Shown piece by piece: positions 26,114 through 33,655 of a stretch of DNA of 64,000 nt. Made by a program: the position numbers and the translations under genes. The stretch is from positions 57,161-121,160 of the forward strand of contig CAJTOO010000015.1 of the NCBI GenBank assembly GCA_910577735.1, given 5' to 3'. Numbering within the stretch: the stretch's first letter is position 1; every line of letters starts with the position of its first letter. Below the pieces are notes generated by a model. It was not told the origin of the DNA. It worked only from the letters and a program-made list of their open reading frames with translations, and searched no databases. The DNA comes from an uncultured Lachnospiraceae bacterium. Lineage in GTDB: Bacteria; Bacillota; Clostridia; Lachnospirales; Lachnospiraceae.

Positions 26114-27239
26114 CTTGTTATCACAGCTGGAAAATATGGGATTTGACACCATTGCAGGCGTGCCGGATTCTACGTTGAAACAGTTTTGCGATGGTGTACA
26201 GACTTATGAGGGAAATCTGAAGCATTATGTGACTGCAAATGAGGGCGCTGCAGTGGCAGTGGGTATAGGGGCTTATCTTGCCTCCGGCAAGCCGGCCTGT
26301 GTGTATATGCAGAATTCCGGTATCGGAAATATGGTCAATCCGCTGGCGTCTTTAGCAAATGGGGATGTCTATGGAGTGCCCATGCTGTTCATCGTCGGAT
26401 GGCGGGGAGAACCGGGCGTCAAGGATGAGCCGCAGCATGTATTTCAGGGAAAGATAACCTGTGAATTGTTCGAGACTCTCGCAGTGACCTACAGTGTGAT
26501 CGATCAGAATACAACGCAGGAAGAGATGGCGGCTATCCTGCAGGAAGCCGGCAACATTCTGGAGAGAGGGGATCAGTTTGCCATTATTGTGAAAAAGGGG
26601 ACTTTTGAGAAGGAAGAACCTTTTACCTGGGATAATGGAAATCCGATGGAGAGGGAGGAAGTGCTGGGCCGCATCCTGCAGGCGCTGCCCCGCGATACGG
26701 CAATCGTATCTACAACCGGTAAGATTTCCCGGGAATTATATGAACAGAGTGATAAGATTTATGGCAGTCATGAGAACCTTTTCATGACAGTGGGCGGTAT
26801 GGGGCATGCTTCCATGATCGCTCTGGGAGTGGCAGGGAAGAGACCTGACAAGACAGTTGTCTGCATTGATGGAGACGGTGCGGTGCTGATGCATATGGGT
26901 GCGCTGCCCTTGATAGCCACCCAGGCGCCGAAGAATTTTTATCATATTGTCATCAATAATATGGCCCATGAATCTGTGGGTGCCATGCCCACAGGCTGTC
27001 AGCAGACTTCTTTTGCCGAAGTTGCCAGGGCAGCAGGCTATAAGACCGTAGATAAGCTGGAAACATTGGAAGCGGTAGATCAGATCGGAACACGCATCCA
27101 GGAAGCAGAAGGTCCGGTGCTCTTTGAGATTCCCGTTTCCCTGGGAGCCAGGAGTGATTTGGGAAGACCGAAGGAGAGTGCACGGCAGAATAAGGAAATC
27201 TTTATGGATTTTCTGGGGCATTATCATGAGGGAAAATAA
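26100..27239 (+). CDS. ppd: Phosphonopyruvate decarboxylase
   Basis: 379 aa thiamine diphosphate enzyme with the two TPP domains typical of Ppd: FDTIAGVPDSTLKQFCD and VTANEGAAVAVGIGAYLASG (catalytic Glu), and GWRGEPGVKDEPQH. The TPP/Mg motif runs from IDGDGAVLMHMGALPLI to INNMAHESVGAMPT. It removes CO2 from phosphonopyruvate, giving phosphonoacetaldehyde and pulling the unfavourable PEP mutase reaction forward. It is the second step of AEP synthesis. Its start lies inside the cytidylyltransferase gene. Confidence 0.94.
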   Translation: MKASNLLSQLENMGFDTIAGVPDSTLKQFCDGVQTYEGNLKHYVTANEGAAVAVGIGAYLASGKPACVYMQNSGIGNMVNPLASLANGDVYGVPMLFIVGWRGEPGVKDEPQHVFQGKITCELFETLAVTYSVIDQNTTQEEMAAILQEAGNILERGDQFAIIVKKGTFEKEEPFTWDNGNPMEREEVLGRILQALPRDTAIVSTTGKISRELYEQSDKIYGSHENLFMTVGGMGHASMIALGVAGKRPDKTVVCIDGDGAVLMHMGALPLIATQAPKNFYHIVINNMAHESVGAMPTGCQQTSFAEVARAAGYKTVDKLETLEAVDQIGTRIQEAEGPVLFEIPVSLGARSDLGRPKESARQNKEIFMDFLGHYHEGK

Positions 27240-27263
27240 AAATGATTGGAGCGATGAAGATAA

Positions 27264-27977
27264 TTGCAGAATGAATGGAAGAATTTGTGGAATAAAAGAC
27301 ATGGGGAACTGGATAAGATTGAAAAAGGTGACGTCCGCAAGACTTTTCTGGAGCTAAAGAGAAGCGCCGGATTCGATGTGGTAAATGAACTTACATATGA
27401 GGCGTTGTATGAGCAGTATGTGGAGACAAAACGCAACCTGAACAAGGGACGTCAGGAAGGCATTCAAAGTGTATATGAGGTTGGCTGCGGGGCAGGCGCT
27501 AACCTGTTTCTGTTTGAGAGTGAAAACATACAGACTGGCGGCATAGATTATTCGGAAGGGCTGCTTGATACAGCCAAAGAGGTGCTGAAGACGGAAGATC
27601 TGATGTGCGGGGACGCGATTTACATGAATGCCGCGCCTAAGTATGACAGCTGCTTTTCCAACAGTGTGTTTTCTTATTTTACGGATGAGGAGTATGCTTT
27701 ACAAGTCCTTGCAAAGATGTATGAGAAGGCAGACTATAGTATTGGTATACTGGATATTCACGATATACAGAAGCAGGAAGACTTTATAAAGTATCGGGAA
27801 GCGATCATGCCGGATTACCATGAGCGTTATAAGAACCTGCCGAAACTGTTTTATGGCAGGGAGTTCTTTGAGAAATTTGCGGCGGATCATGATATGGACA
27901 TTGTGTTCAGGGAGTCCACGATGAAAGGATACTGGAACAATCAGTTCGTATTTCATTGTTACATGTATAAGAAATAG
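27264..27977 (+). CDS. SAM-dependent methyltransferase
   Basis: 237 aa class I methyltransferase: motif I VYEVGCGAGANLFLFE, GIDYSEGLLDTAKEVL (acidic residue for the SAM ribose), LMCGDAIYMN and SCFSNSVFSYFTDEE. It follows the AEP genes by 24 bases and probably belongs to the operon. A possible role is methylating AEP (to N-methyl-AEP) or the sugar that carries it; this is inference. The start is uncertain: TTG at 27264 is the first possible codon in frame and has only a weak ribosome site. Confidence 0.75.
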   Translation: MQNEWKNLWNKRHGELDKIEKGDVRKTFLELKRSAGFDVVNELTYEALYEQYVETKRNLNKGRQEGIQSVYEVGCGAGANLFLFESENIQTGGIDYSEGLLDTAKEVLKTEDLMCGDAIYMNAAPKYDSCFSNSVFSYFTDEEYALQVLAKMYEKADYSIGILDIHDIQKQEDFIKYREAIMPDYHERYKNLPKLFYGREFFEKFAADHDMDIVFRESTMKGYWNNQFVFHCYMYKK

Positions 27978-28054
27978 TCTGCGGATTTGACAGGATGAGG
28001 CGACAGCAGGTATTGCTTACAAAGATTCCGGCAGAAGGGAGCGGACAGGACGGT

Positions 28055-28504
28055 ATGAGCAGAAAGAAAAGGCGCAGAAAGAAAAAAGGATATGGTATGA
28101 TTGTCTTCCTCAGTCTGCTGATCATAGCCTGCATTGTGGTTATTATCGGCCTGGCCGGCGGAAAATTGACCGATAAAGTCAAAACTGTTGTGAAGGAAAA
28201 AGTAACACAGGAAGTGATGGAACAGGCGGTGCAGAAAGCGCTGGAAAGCAGCGGCGATTCACAGGCGGCGCAAAAGGCCAAAGAGATTGTGGATAACATG
28301 GAAGAGTCTGATAAGCAGAAGGCGGAAGAGATTATCGAGAAATATGCGGACAGCGATACCTTGTCGGATTGTCTGGAAATGGTGAGCGATGGCGTGAATG
28401 AGGAGTCCATTGCACAGGTAAGGGATTACCTGGAAGAAACTGTGTCTGCAGAAGACCAGGCGCAGCTGGAGGAGCTGTATCGGAAGTATAGCGAGGGATA
28501 TTAA
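28055..28504 (+). CDS. Membrane-anchored helical protein of unknown function
   Basis: About 149 aa. A very basic N-terminus (SRKKRRRKKKGYG) is followed by a transmembrane helix (about 15-38, MIVFLSLLIIACIVVIIGLAG). An Ala/Glu/Lys-rich, probably helical extracellular part has short repeats (AQKAKEIVDNM, KQKAEEIIEKY). I chose the ATG at 28055; an in-frame ATG at 27995 has its ribosome site too close. It is the last gene before a terminator and could be the end of the phosphonate operon. I do not recognise the family. Confidence 0.6.
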   Translation: MSRKKRRRKKKGYGMIVFLSLLIIACIVVIIGLAGGKLTDKVKTVVKEKVTQEVMEQAVQKALESSGDSQAAQKAKEIVDNMEESDKQKAEEIIEKYADSDTLSDCLEMVSDGVNEESIAQVRDYLEETVSAEDQAQLEELYRKYSEGY

Positions 28505-28556
28505 GATGCAGGAAGGGGTCTTTAGGAAGCATTCTTATGCATATTGGTTTAGAGAG

Positions 28557-28590
28557 GTGTCTGTCAGGTGTGGCAGGCGCTTTTTTATTT
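28557..28590 (+). terminator. Rho-independent terminator
   Basis: GTGTCTG (28557-28563) pairs with CAGGCGC (28574-28580) using two G-T wobbles and is followed by six T. It closes the transcript that contains the phosphonate genes. Confidence 0.75.
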
Positions 28591-28677
28591 GTTCTCCATA
28601 AGCGATTCCGGAAGGGATCAGCCTGTATGTGAAAGATATCTTTTATCCGTGGATTCCCGATAAGTTCCTTAAAAGGG

Positions 28678-28727
28678 TTGACACACGTATACCCCAAAGC
28701 GTATTATTAGGTATACAGTAGTATACC
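28678..28727 (+). promoter_or_regulatory. Promoter and BlaI-type operator
   Basis: TTGACA (28678-28683) and TATTAT (28702-28707, 18-base spacer). Just downstream GGTATAC (28710-28716) and GTATACC (28721-28727) form a perfect inverted repeat, and another GTATAC is at 28687-28692 between the promoter boxes. This is the layout of an autoregulated BlaI/MecI-family repressor gene. Confidence 0.7.
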
Positions 28728-28761
28728 AAAGAAAGATACTTTTCAGGAAATGGAGGAGAAG

Positions 28762-29133
28762 ATGGTCAGTTTATCCGATGGAGAATGGAAGATTATGAAC
28801 CGGCTTTGGGAGCGGGAGAGTACGATTACGGAACTTAAGAATTTATTGCAGGAAGAGACAGGATGGGATAAACACATCATTATCACAATGCTCTCCCGCA
28901 TGGAAAAGAAGGGGGCCGTCCGGCATAAGGATGGGGGCCGGGCAAAAGTATTCTATCCTCTGGTATCCAGGGAGGAGGTCTCCATGCAGGAGACCCGTGG
29001 ATTTCTACAGAAGGTATACCGGGGAAGTCTGGGCATGATGGTCAACGCCATGGTGGAAGACCAGGCATTATCAGAAGAAGAAATACAGGAGCTTTATGAC
29101 ATCTTAGGGCAGGCAAAGGCACACAAAAGATAA
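28762..29133 (+). CDS. BlaI/MecI/CopY-family transcriptional repressor
   Basis: 123 aa winged-helix repressor: LSDGEWKIMNRLWERES, ITELKNLLQEETGWDKHIIITMLSRMEKKGAV and KVFYPLVSREE, then a C-terminal dimerisation helix with ALSEEEIQELYDIL. It binds as a dimer to inverted repeats and is removed by proteolysis triggered by the partner sensor. The ATG at 28762 follows GGAGGAG, so the in-frame ATG at 28750 is unlikely. It forms an operon with the M56 sensor gene 55 bases downstream. Confidence 0.92.
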   Translation: MVSLSDGEWKIMNRLWERESTITELKNLLQEETGWDKHIIITMLSRMEKKGAVRHKDGGRAKVFYPLVSREEVSMQETRGFLQKVYRGSLGMMVNAMVEDQALSEEEIQELYDILGQAKAHKR

Positions 29134-29188
29134 GGAATTCTGAGATGCAGTGTGTCTGAAAAGCAAAGAAGGGAAAGGATGAGGCAAG

Positions 29189-31483
29189 ATGGCCTATCAT
29201 ATGAAAGAAATCATAATCACAGTATCTATCCTGATTATATGTATTTTATTGATCCGGCGGGTTTTCAGAAGAAAAATTGGCAGCAGGTTCCAGTATGCGC
29301 TCTGGCTGTTAGTGGCGCTTCGGCTTGTGATTCCTGTGTCCATACCAGTCAGCTTACCGATGGCAGAGTTTATGGATCCGTATCATCTCATGGGATTTGA
29401 TACAGATGATGTGGTGGAACAGCTGGAACAGCCAATCCAGGTAACGATTCATTCCGGAAACATATACCATTTACTCGCGGAGGACGCTGACCAGACAGCA
29501 GATAATGCGTCGGGAGAGACCGGGGGAGCACGTACGTTTTTTATGGCCGGTCATCTTGGTTATAGCTGGCTGGATGTACTGGGCATTTTATGGACCGGGG
29601 GTATGTTTATTGTTGCGGCATGGATTCTGCTTACCAACAGGATATTTTACCGTCGGTTGAAAAAGAGCCGCAAGATTGTGGAATTATCCAAGGAGGCAGA
29701 GTCTGTCCTGCGGGAAAGACTGCCCCGGAAGGTTATCAGGACATATGAGCGTATTCGGATTTATGCAGCAGAAGATTTGGTATCGCCCTGCCTTTATGGC
29801 ATGCCTGGTCGGGAGGCGGTATATCTCACGCCGGAGCTTATAGAAGACACCGGCAGACTGTGCCATGTCCTGACCCATGAACTTTGCCACAGGAAGCATG
29901 GAGACAGTTTCTGGGGAATACTGCGAGGGCTGCTTGTGACGGTATATTGGTTTCATCCTTTGGTGTGGGTGGCGGCAGTATTGTCAAAACGGGACTGTGA
30001 ACTGGCCTGTGATGAGGCGGCACTCATGCTTTTGGGCGAGGAAGAGAGAATTTCCTATGGAGAGACACTGCTATCCATCATCACCAGAAAAGCGCGGGTT
30101 TTCGATCTGCTTTGTAATGCCACCACCATGACCGGCAATGGAAAGAGCGTGAAGGAACGAATTGGATTTATTGCAAAGAAACCGCAGATACTCCGTACAG
30201 CGGTGGCTTTGACGGCGGTTTTGATGACGGTGGTCTTTGGATTTGCCATTACGAGGCATCATGAGCGCGTGAGGATTGCAGTTTTTGGGCAGGATATGGA
30301 TACCGTTACAGGAGCGGATATGCAGATTCCTCTGCCGGATAACATCCGCGGAATCTGTGGACAGGTGACAGAGAAGGGAAAAGATGATGTAATCATTTAC
30401 CATGTCCCGTCCAGGCAGGAAGTGGGCAGATTTGCCAGGCTGAAGCTGAAGGATGTCCTGCAGCTGGTTGACGAGGGACGCGAGGTTGTGCCCATCGGTG
30501 AGTATGGAGATAATTATCTGTTAAAAGCTTATCTGGGGACTTCCGGAGAGACTGTGGAAGTGACGACGCACACCTATACACCGGCCGGACTGGATGATGA
30601 GGCAGAAGTGGGAGTATTAGCGCATGAGGATGTTATCATATCTTATACCCCGGAAGGAACAGGTGCTGTGCCGGGAACAGACAGTAATACGGAAGCAAAC
30701 GGTGCAACACAGATTCCGGCGCCGGAGGAGACGGACAGCCAGGGAATCTTCCTGCCCTATGAGGAGGGACAGAGCCTGGATGCGGAAGAGCTTGCCAGGA
30801 CAGACGAGGAGGGCTGTGTGGAGTATCTTCCCAATGAAGAGATTCATACAACAACTATCTATCCGGCCAAAGAAATTAATGTAGATGAACTGTCGCATAT
30901 AGGATGTTATGTCTATATCAAGGCAGACTATAGTAAAGTGGAGGAAAGATATTATCAGGTGTTGGAGCAGCTTAGTGATGAACTGGAAGAAGCGGTACAG
31001 GATGTAGTGGTGTTAAGCCTCAATGGGGAAATCCGGGAGGAACTGCTAAATACCCTGACGGATAACCGCACCCCTTATGTGGGTGACAACAGCAAGGTAG
31101 GTGCGCTGGTTCATGCGCTGCCAGTGCCCTCAGCATTAAATTTCAGAGGAGATATTTCATTGCAGACGATGGAGGCGCCTTATTCGCTGCGGTTTGAATA
31201 TGAGATGACAACCTCAAGTCTTCCGGAGGAAGATTCAGATCTGATGTATTTTAACGCTGCGATGTTGTTTTATGCCATTGGAAATGTGGATGAGATTATG
31301 ATGTACATCAGGTATCCGATTGGCAGTGATACAGAAAGTTCTGTCTATGTTTACTACAGAACGGATATGGAAAAGGCACATGAGGGATTATCAGGTGCAG
31401 ATTATGAGAATGGTCAAGTTTTCAGAGAGGGGCTTGAAAGCCTGCATATGGATGTCGTAGAGTATCTTCATTCTCGGGAATAA
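29189..31483 (+). CDS. BlaR1/MecR1-like M56 membrane metalloprotease sensor
   Basis: 764 aa. N-terminal membrane helices (about 5-25, 33-52, 128-148, 250-270 and 330-350) surround an M56 gluzincin domain with HELCH (230-234) and the downstream zinc-ligand region ELACDEAALMLLG. The long extracellular C-terminus (about 355-764) has no penicillin-binding domain. Instead its end (PYVGDNSKVGALVHALPVP, SLRFEYEM) resembles DUF4825, and an acidic linker lies in the middle. When triggered it should cleave the BlaI-type repressor encoded upstream. The ligand is unknown and no beta-lactamase gene is adjacent. Confidence 0.88.
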   Translation: MAYHMKEIIITVSILIICILLIRRVFRRKIGSRFQYALWLLVALRLVIPVSIPVSLPMAEFMDPYHLMGFDTDDVVEQLEQPIQVTIHSGNIYHLLAEDADQTADNASGETGGARTFFMAGHLGYSWLDVLGILWTGGMFIVAAWILLTNRIFYRRLKKSRKIVELSKEAESVLRERLPRKVIRTYERIRIYAAEDLVSPCLYGMPGREAVYLTPELIEDTGRLCHVLTHELCHRKHGDSFWGILRGLLVTVYWFHPLVWVAAVLSKRDCELACDEAALMLLGEEERISYGETLLSIITRKARVFDLLCNATTMTGNGKSVKERIGFIAKKPQILRTAVALTAVLMTVVFGFAITRHHERVRIAVFGQDMDTVTGADMQIPLPDNIRGICGQVTEKGKDDVIIYHVPSRQEVGRFARLKLKDVLQLVDEGREVVPIGEYGDNYLLKAYLGTSGETVEVTTHTYTPAGLDDEAEVGVLAHEDVIISYTPEGTGAVPGTDSNTEANGATQIPAPEETDSQGIFLPYEEGQSLDAEELARTDEEGCVEYLPNEEIHTTTIYPAKEINVDELSHIGCYVYIKADYSKVEERYYQVLEQLSDELEEAVQDVVVLSLNGEIREELLNTLTDNRTPYVGDNSKVGALVHALPVPSALNFRGDISLQTMEAPYSLRFEYEMTTSSLPEEDSDLMYFNAAMLFYAIGNVDEIMMYIRYPIGSDTESSVYVYYRTDMEKAHEGLSGADYENGQVFREGLESLHMDVVEYLHSRE

Positions 31484-31805
31484 CAAAATTTAAAAAAATT
31501 TTAAGAAATTATGTAACCTTTTTTAAACTTTCCCACTCTAATATGATAGATGTGTAAAAGAAGATATCAGGCCGATTTTTAGAGGAATCTTAAAGATTGC
31601 CCGGTTACAATAGAGGCAGGTGCAATTATAGTAAACAACTTAATAAATTTCTGTTTCCGGCTCTTGCAGGAGCCATATACAGCAGCTCCTGCAAGGCAGA
31701 AAACGAAATTTCTAGTGTCGTTAACTATAGTTATATCGTGATACTTAGGCGATTATTTACTGGCGCTGATGTCAGAATGAGATCTACTAAAGAGGGGAAT
31801 CGGGA
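31484..31805. other. Intergenic region with AT-rich leader and an inverted repeat
   Basis: About 320 bases without a gene. TGTAACCTTTTTT at 31512-31524 resembles the ECF -35 block seen at 1490 and 3068, but the second block is not conserved. The MITE-like element at 31627-31729 fills the centre. No terminator with a GC-rich stem was seen after the sensor gene. Confidence 0.5.
31627..31729. repeat. MITE-like inverted-repeat element (copy B)
   Basis: About 103 bp, almost entirely an imperfect inverted repeat. The ends are TATAGTAAAC (31627-31636) and GTTAACTATA (31720-31729). The inner arms include AAATTTC on both sides and a perfect 11-bp core stem CTTGCAGGAGC (31663-31673) / GCTCCTGCAAG (31685-31695). 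Its right end matches copy A near 8.7 kb. There is no coding capacity. Such elements are typically non-autonomous and moved by a transposase encoded elsewhere. Confidence 0.65.
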
Positions 31806-33041
31806 ATGGGGCAGTTACAGAGAGATGACAGAAGAAATGCACGGTACGAGACGGTAGAATTATGGGAGATTGAGCGAAGAGGAAGCAGGGCGCCGCAGTC
31901 TGGGCAGAGAAGACAGACGGGGCCGTCTTCACAGAGGCGAGGGTCACAACAGGTAAGAGAATCCCGGCAGGAAAGGGAAGAACAGCCGGTCAGGCGGCCC
32001 AGACCGGAACAGGAAGTCCGGCAGAGAAGAGAATCCCAGTGGGCAAGGAGGTCCAGACCGGAGCGGGAAGTTCAGCTGGTCGGGGAATCCCGGCGGGGAA
32101 GGGAGCCTCAGCGGGCCAGGCGGCCCAGGCCGGAACGGGAAGTTCAGCTGATAGAGGAATCCCGGCAGGGAAGGGAGCCTCAGCGGGCGAGACAGTCCAG
32201 ACCGGTAAGGCAGTCCGGGCAAAGGAGACGTGCCGTACGTGCAGGGGCTGTACCGTATCGTAAAGAGGAAGAGTTACAGTTTTTATTGCCAATGGACAAT
32301 CCACAGGCGGGGAATCCCAGAGCGATGCAGTCTATGAAGCGTCGCAAGGCCAGACGCAGGAAAATATTATTGAGCCGGGCAGTCACAGTTCTTTTTATCG
32401 TATTATGTCTGTCTCTCATTTATCAGGCAACGGGGGCAGTCTATCGTTATCTGAATCGGGATGTGACGATTGACAAGACAGAAAAGAAAGAGGAACCGGT
32501 GGAAGCCGTATCGGATAAAACCAGCGGCAACAGGATTGCACCGCCTGAAATTGTGGAGGATTATCTGGAGATCAGCGAATATTCCAGACCGGGAACAGCG
32601 TTGACAGAGGTTAACAGTATATTTGTGCACTATACGGCAAATCCGCGTACATCAGCGCGGAATAACCGCAGTTATTTTGCCAGCCTGGCACAGACTCATG
32701 AGCGTGCCGCCAGCGCTCATTTAATCATTGGATATGAGGGTGAAGTGATACAGTGTATCCCACTGGATGAACAGGCCTATGGGGTGCAGACCAGAAATGA
32801 GGATTCGCTGTCTATTGAGTGCTGTCACCTTGCGGAGGACGGGTCTTTTACAACAGAGACCTATGAGACCCTGATACATACACTGGCATGGCTTTTAGAG
32901 GAATATGATCTCACTACGGACGATATTTTACGTCACTATGACTGCGGCGGCAAGCTGTGTCCGCTCTATTATGTGGAGCATGAGGATGCCTGGGAGCAGC
33001 TTTTGGCTGATGTGGAAGCGTATAGAGCATCTGCAGAATAG
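31806..33041 (+). CDS. Membrane-anchored N-acetylmuramoyl-L-alanine amidase with Arg-rich cytoplasmic tail
   Basis: 411 aa. Residues 1 to about 180 are cytoplasmic, extremely rich in Arg/Glu/Gln/Pro, and built from repeats (unit of about 24 aa containing PRPEREVQL and GREPQRAR). One transmembrane helix follows at about 187-209, then an outside Amidase_2/PGRP-like domain: SIFVHYTANP with zinc His, SAHLIIGYEGEVIQCIP, and HYDCGGKLCPLYY. It should cut the amide bond between muramic acid and the stem peptide. AGGGGA precedes the ATG. The basic tail is unlike normal amidases and might bind nucleic acid or acidic partners. Confidence 0.85.
   Translation: MGQLQRDDRRNARYETVELWEIERRGSRAPQSGQRRQTGPSSQRRGSQQVRESRQEREEQPVRRPRPEQEVRQRRESQWARRSRPEREVQLVGESRRGREPQRARRPRPEREVQLIEESRQGREPQRARQSRPVRQSGQRRRAVRAGAVPYRKEEELQFLLPMDNPQAGNPRAMQSMKRRKARRRKILLSRAVTVLFIVLCLSLIYQATGAVYRYLNRDVTIDKTEKKEEPVEAVSDKTSGNRIAPPEIVEDYLEISEYSRPGTALTEVNSIFVHYTANPRTSARNNRSYFASLAQTHERAASAHLIIGYEGEVIQCIPLDEQAYGVQTRNEDSLSIECCHLAEDGSFTTETYETLIHTLAWLLEEYDLTTDDILRHYDCGGKLCPLYYVEHEDAWEQLLADVEAYRASAE
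31990..32215 (+). repeat. Coding tandem repeats, 72-bp period
   Basis: Inside the amidase gene the block starting at 32096 recurs at 32168 (GGGAAGGGAGCCTCAGCGGG), and 32052 onward recurs at 32124 onward, giving a 72-bp period. Earlier units are more diverged. The period is a multiple of three, so copy number can change without breaking the reading frame. Confidence 0.8.
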
Positions 33042-33065
33042 AAAAGATGCATAGCAGAAAGATAT

Positions 33066-33112
33066 CAGAAATCGGGAAGTTTTAGTGTTTCACTAAAATT
33101 TCCCGATTTCTG
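33066..33112 (+). terminator. Long perfect hairpin after the amidase gene
   Basis: A 22-base arm (33066-33087) is matched by 33091-33112 with one or no mismatches and a 3-base loop. It is a probable terminator, although no long T-run follows. Confidence 0.7.
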
Positions 33113-33238
33113 CGTCAGGAATTTCAATAAATTTCTGTGGAAATAGGCGCTGTTAGGTGATACAATAAGCGTAAGACGAGATTTTTGGAATGCAACGAGT
33201 TGTTCCGACAGGGGGATTAGGTTGAGAGAAAGGTAGAG

Positions 33239-33652
33239 TTGATTATTATGAGGGAATCTGATGTAATTTTTGAACCGGCTGATGACAGACTGGATCGTAA
33301 ACATGTATTGATTATTGATGATGATGTGTCCGTATTAAAAACGCTGCGTTACCACCTGCAGGATACTTACAGGGTATCTGTGGTCAATTCAGGGAAAGTG
33401 GCGCTGGACTTTTTGCAGAAACATAAGCCAGACTTGATTTTACTGGACTATTTGATGCCCACATATAATGGAGCGGCAGTCTTAAAGACGATTCAGGGCA
33501 GCGAGGATACCAAGGATATTCCGGTTCTTTTCCTGACAGGGCAGTCTGATATGTCAACTGTGACAGAATGTCTTGCCCTGAATCCGGCGGGCTATATTGT
33601 GAAACCAATATCCAAAGAGGCTTTGCTCGGAAAGCTGGAAAGTGTTTTATAA
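33239..33652 (+). CDS. Stand-alone response-regulator receiver protein
   Basis: 137 aa, one CheY-like receiver domain: VLIIDDDVSVLKTL (acidic pair), phospho-acceptor Asp in LILLDYLMPTYNG, Thr in PVLFLTGQSD and Lys in GYIVKPIS. There is no output domain. The TTG at 33239 is favoured by AAAGGTAGAG just upstream; the in-frame ATG at 33248 is the alternative. It is followed after 3 bases by a receiver-Hpt protein, so the two may form a phosphorelay whose kinase is encoded elsewhere. Confidence 0.88.
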   Translation: MIIMRESDVIFEPADDRLDRKHVLIIDDDVSVLKTLRYHLQDTYRVSVVNSGKVALDFLQKHKPDLILLDYLMPTYNGAAVLKTIQGSEDTKDIPVLFLTGQSDMSTVTECLALNPAGYIVKPISKEALLGKLESVL

Positions 33653-33655
33653 AGT

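Noticed and set aside
31512..31545. Third ECF promoter like those at 1490 and 3068
   Set aside because: The -35-like block is similar (TGTAACCTTTT) but the second block at the fixed offset does not match.
31990..32215. 72-bp repeats as a CRISPR or mobile repeat
   Set aside because: They keep the reading frame of the amidase gene and encode its Arg-rich tail; they are coding repeats.
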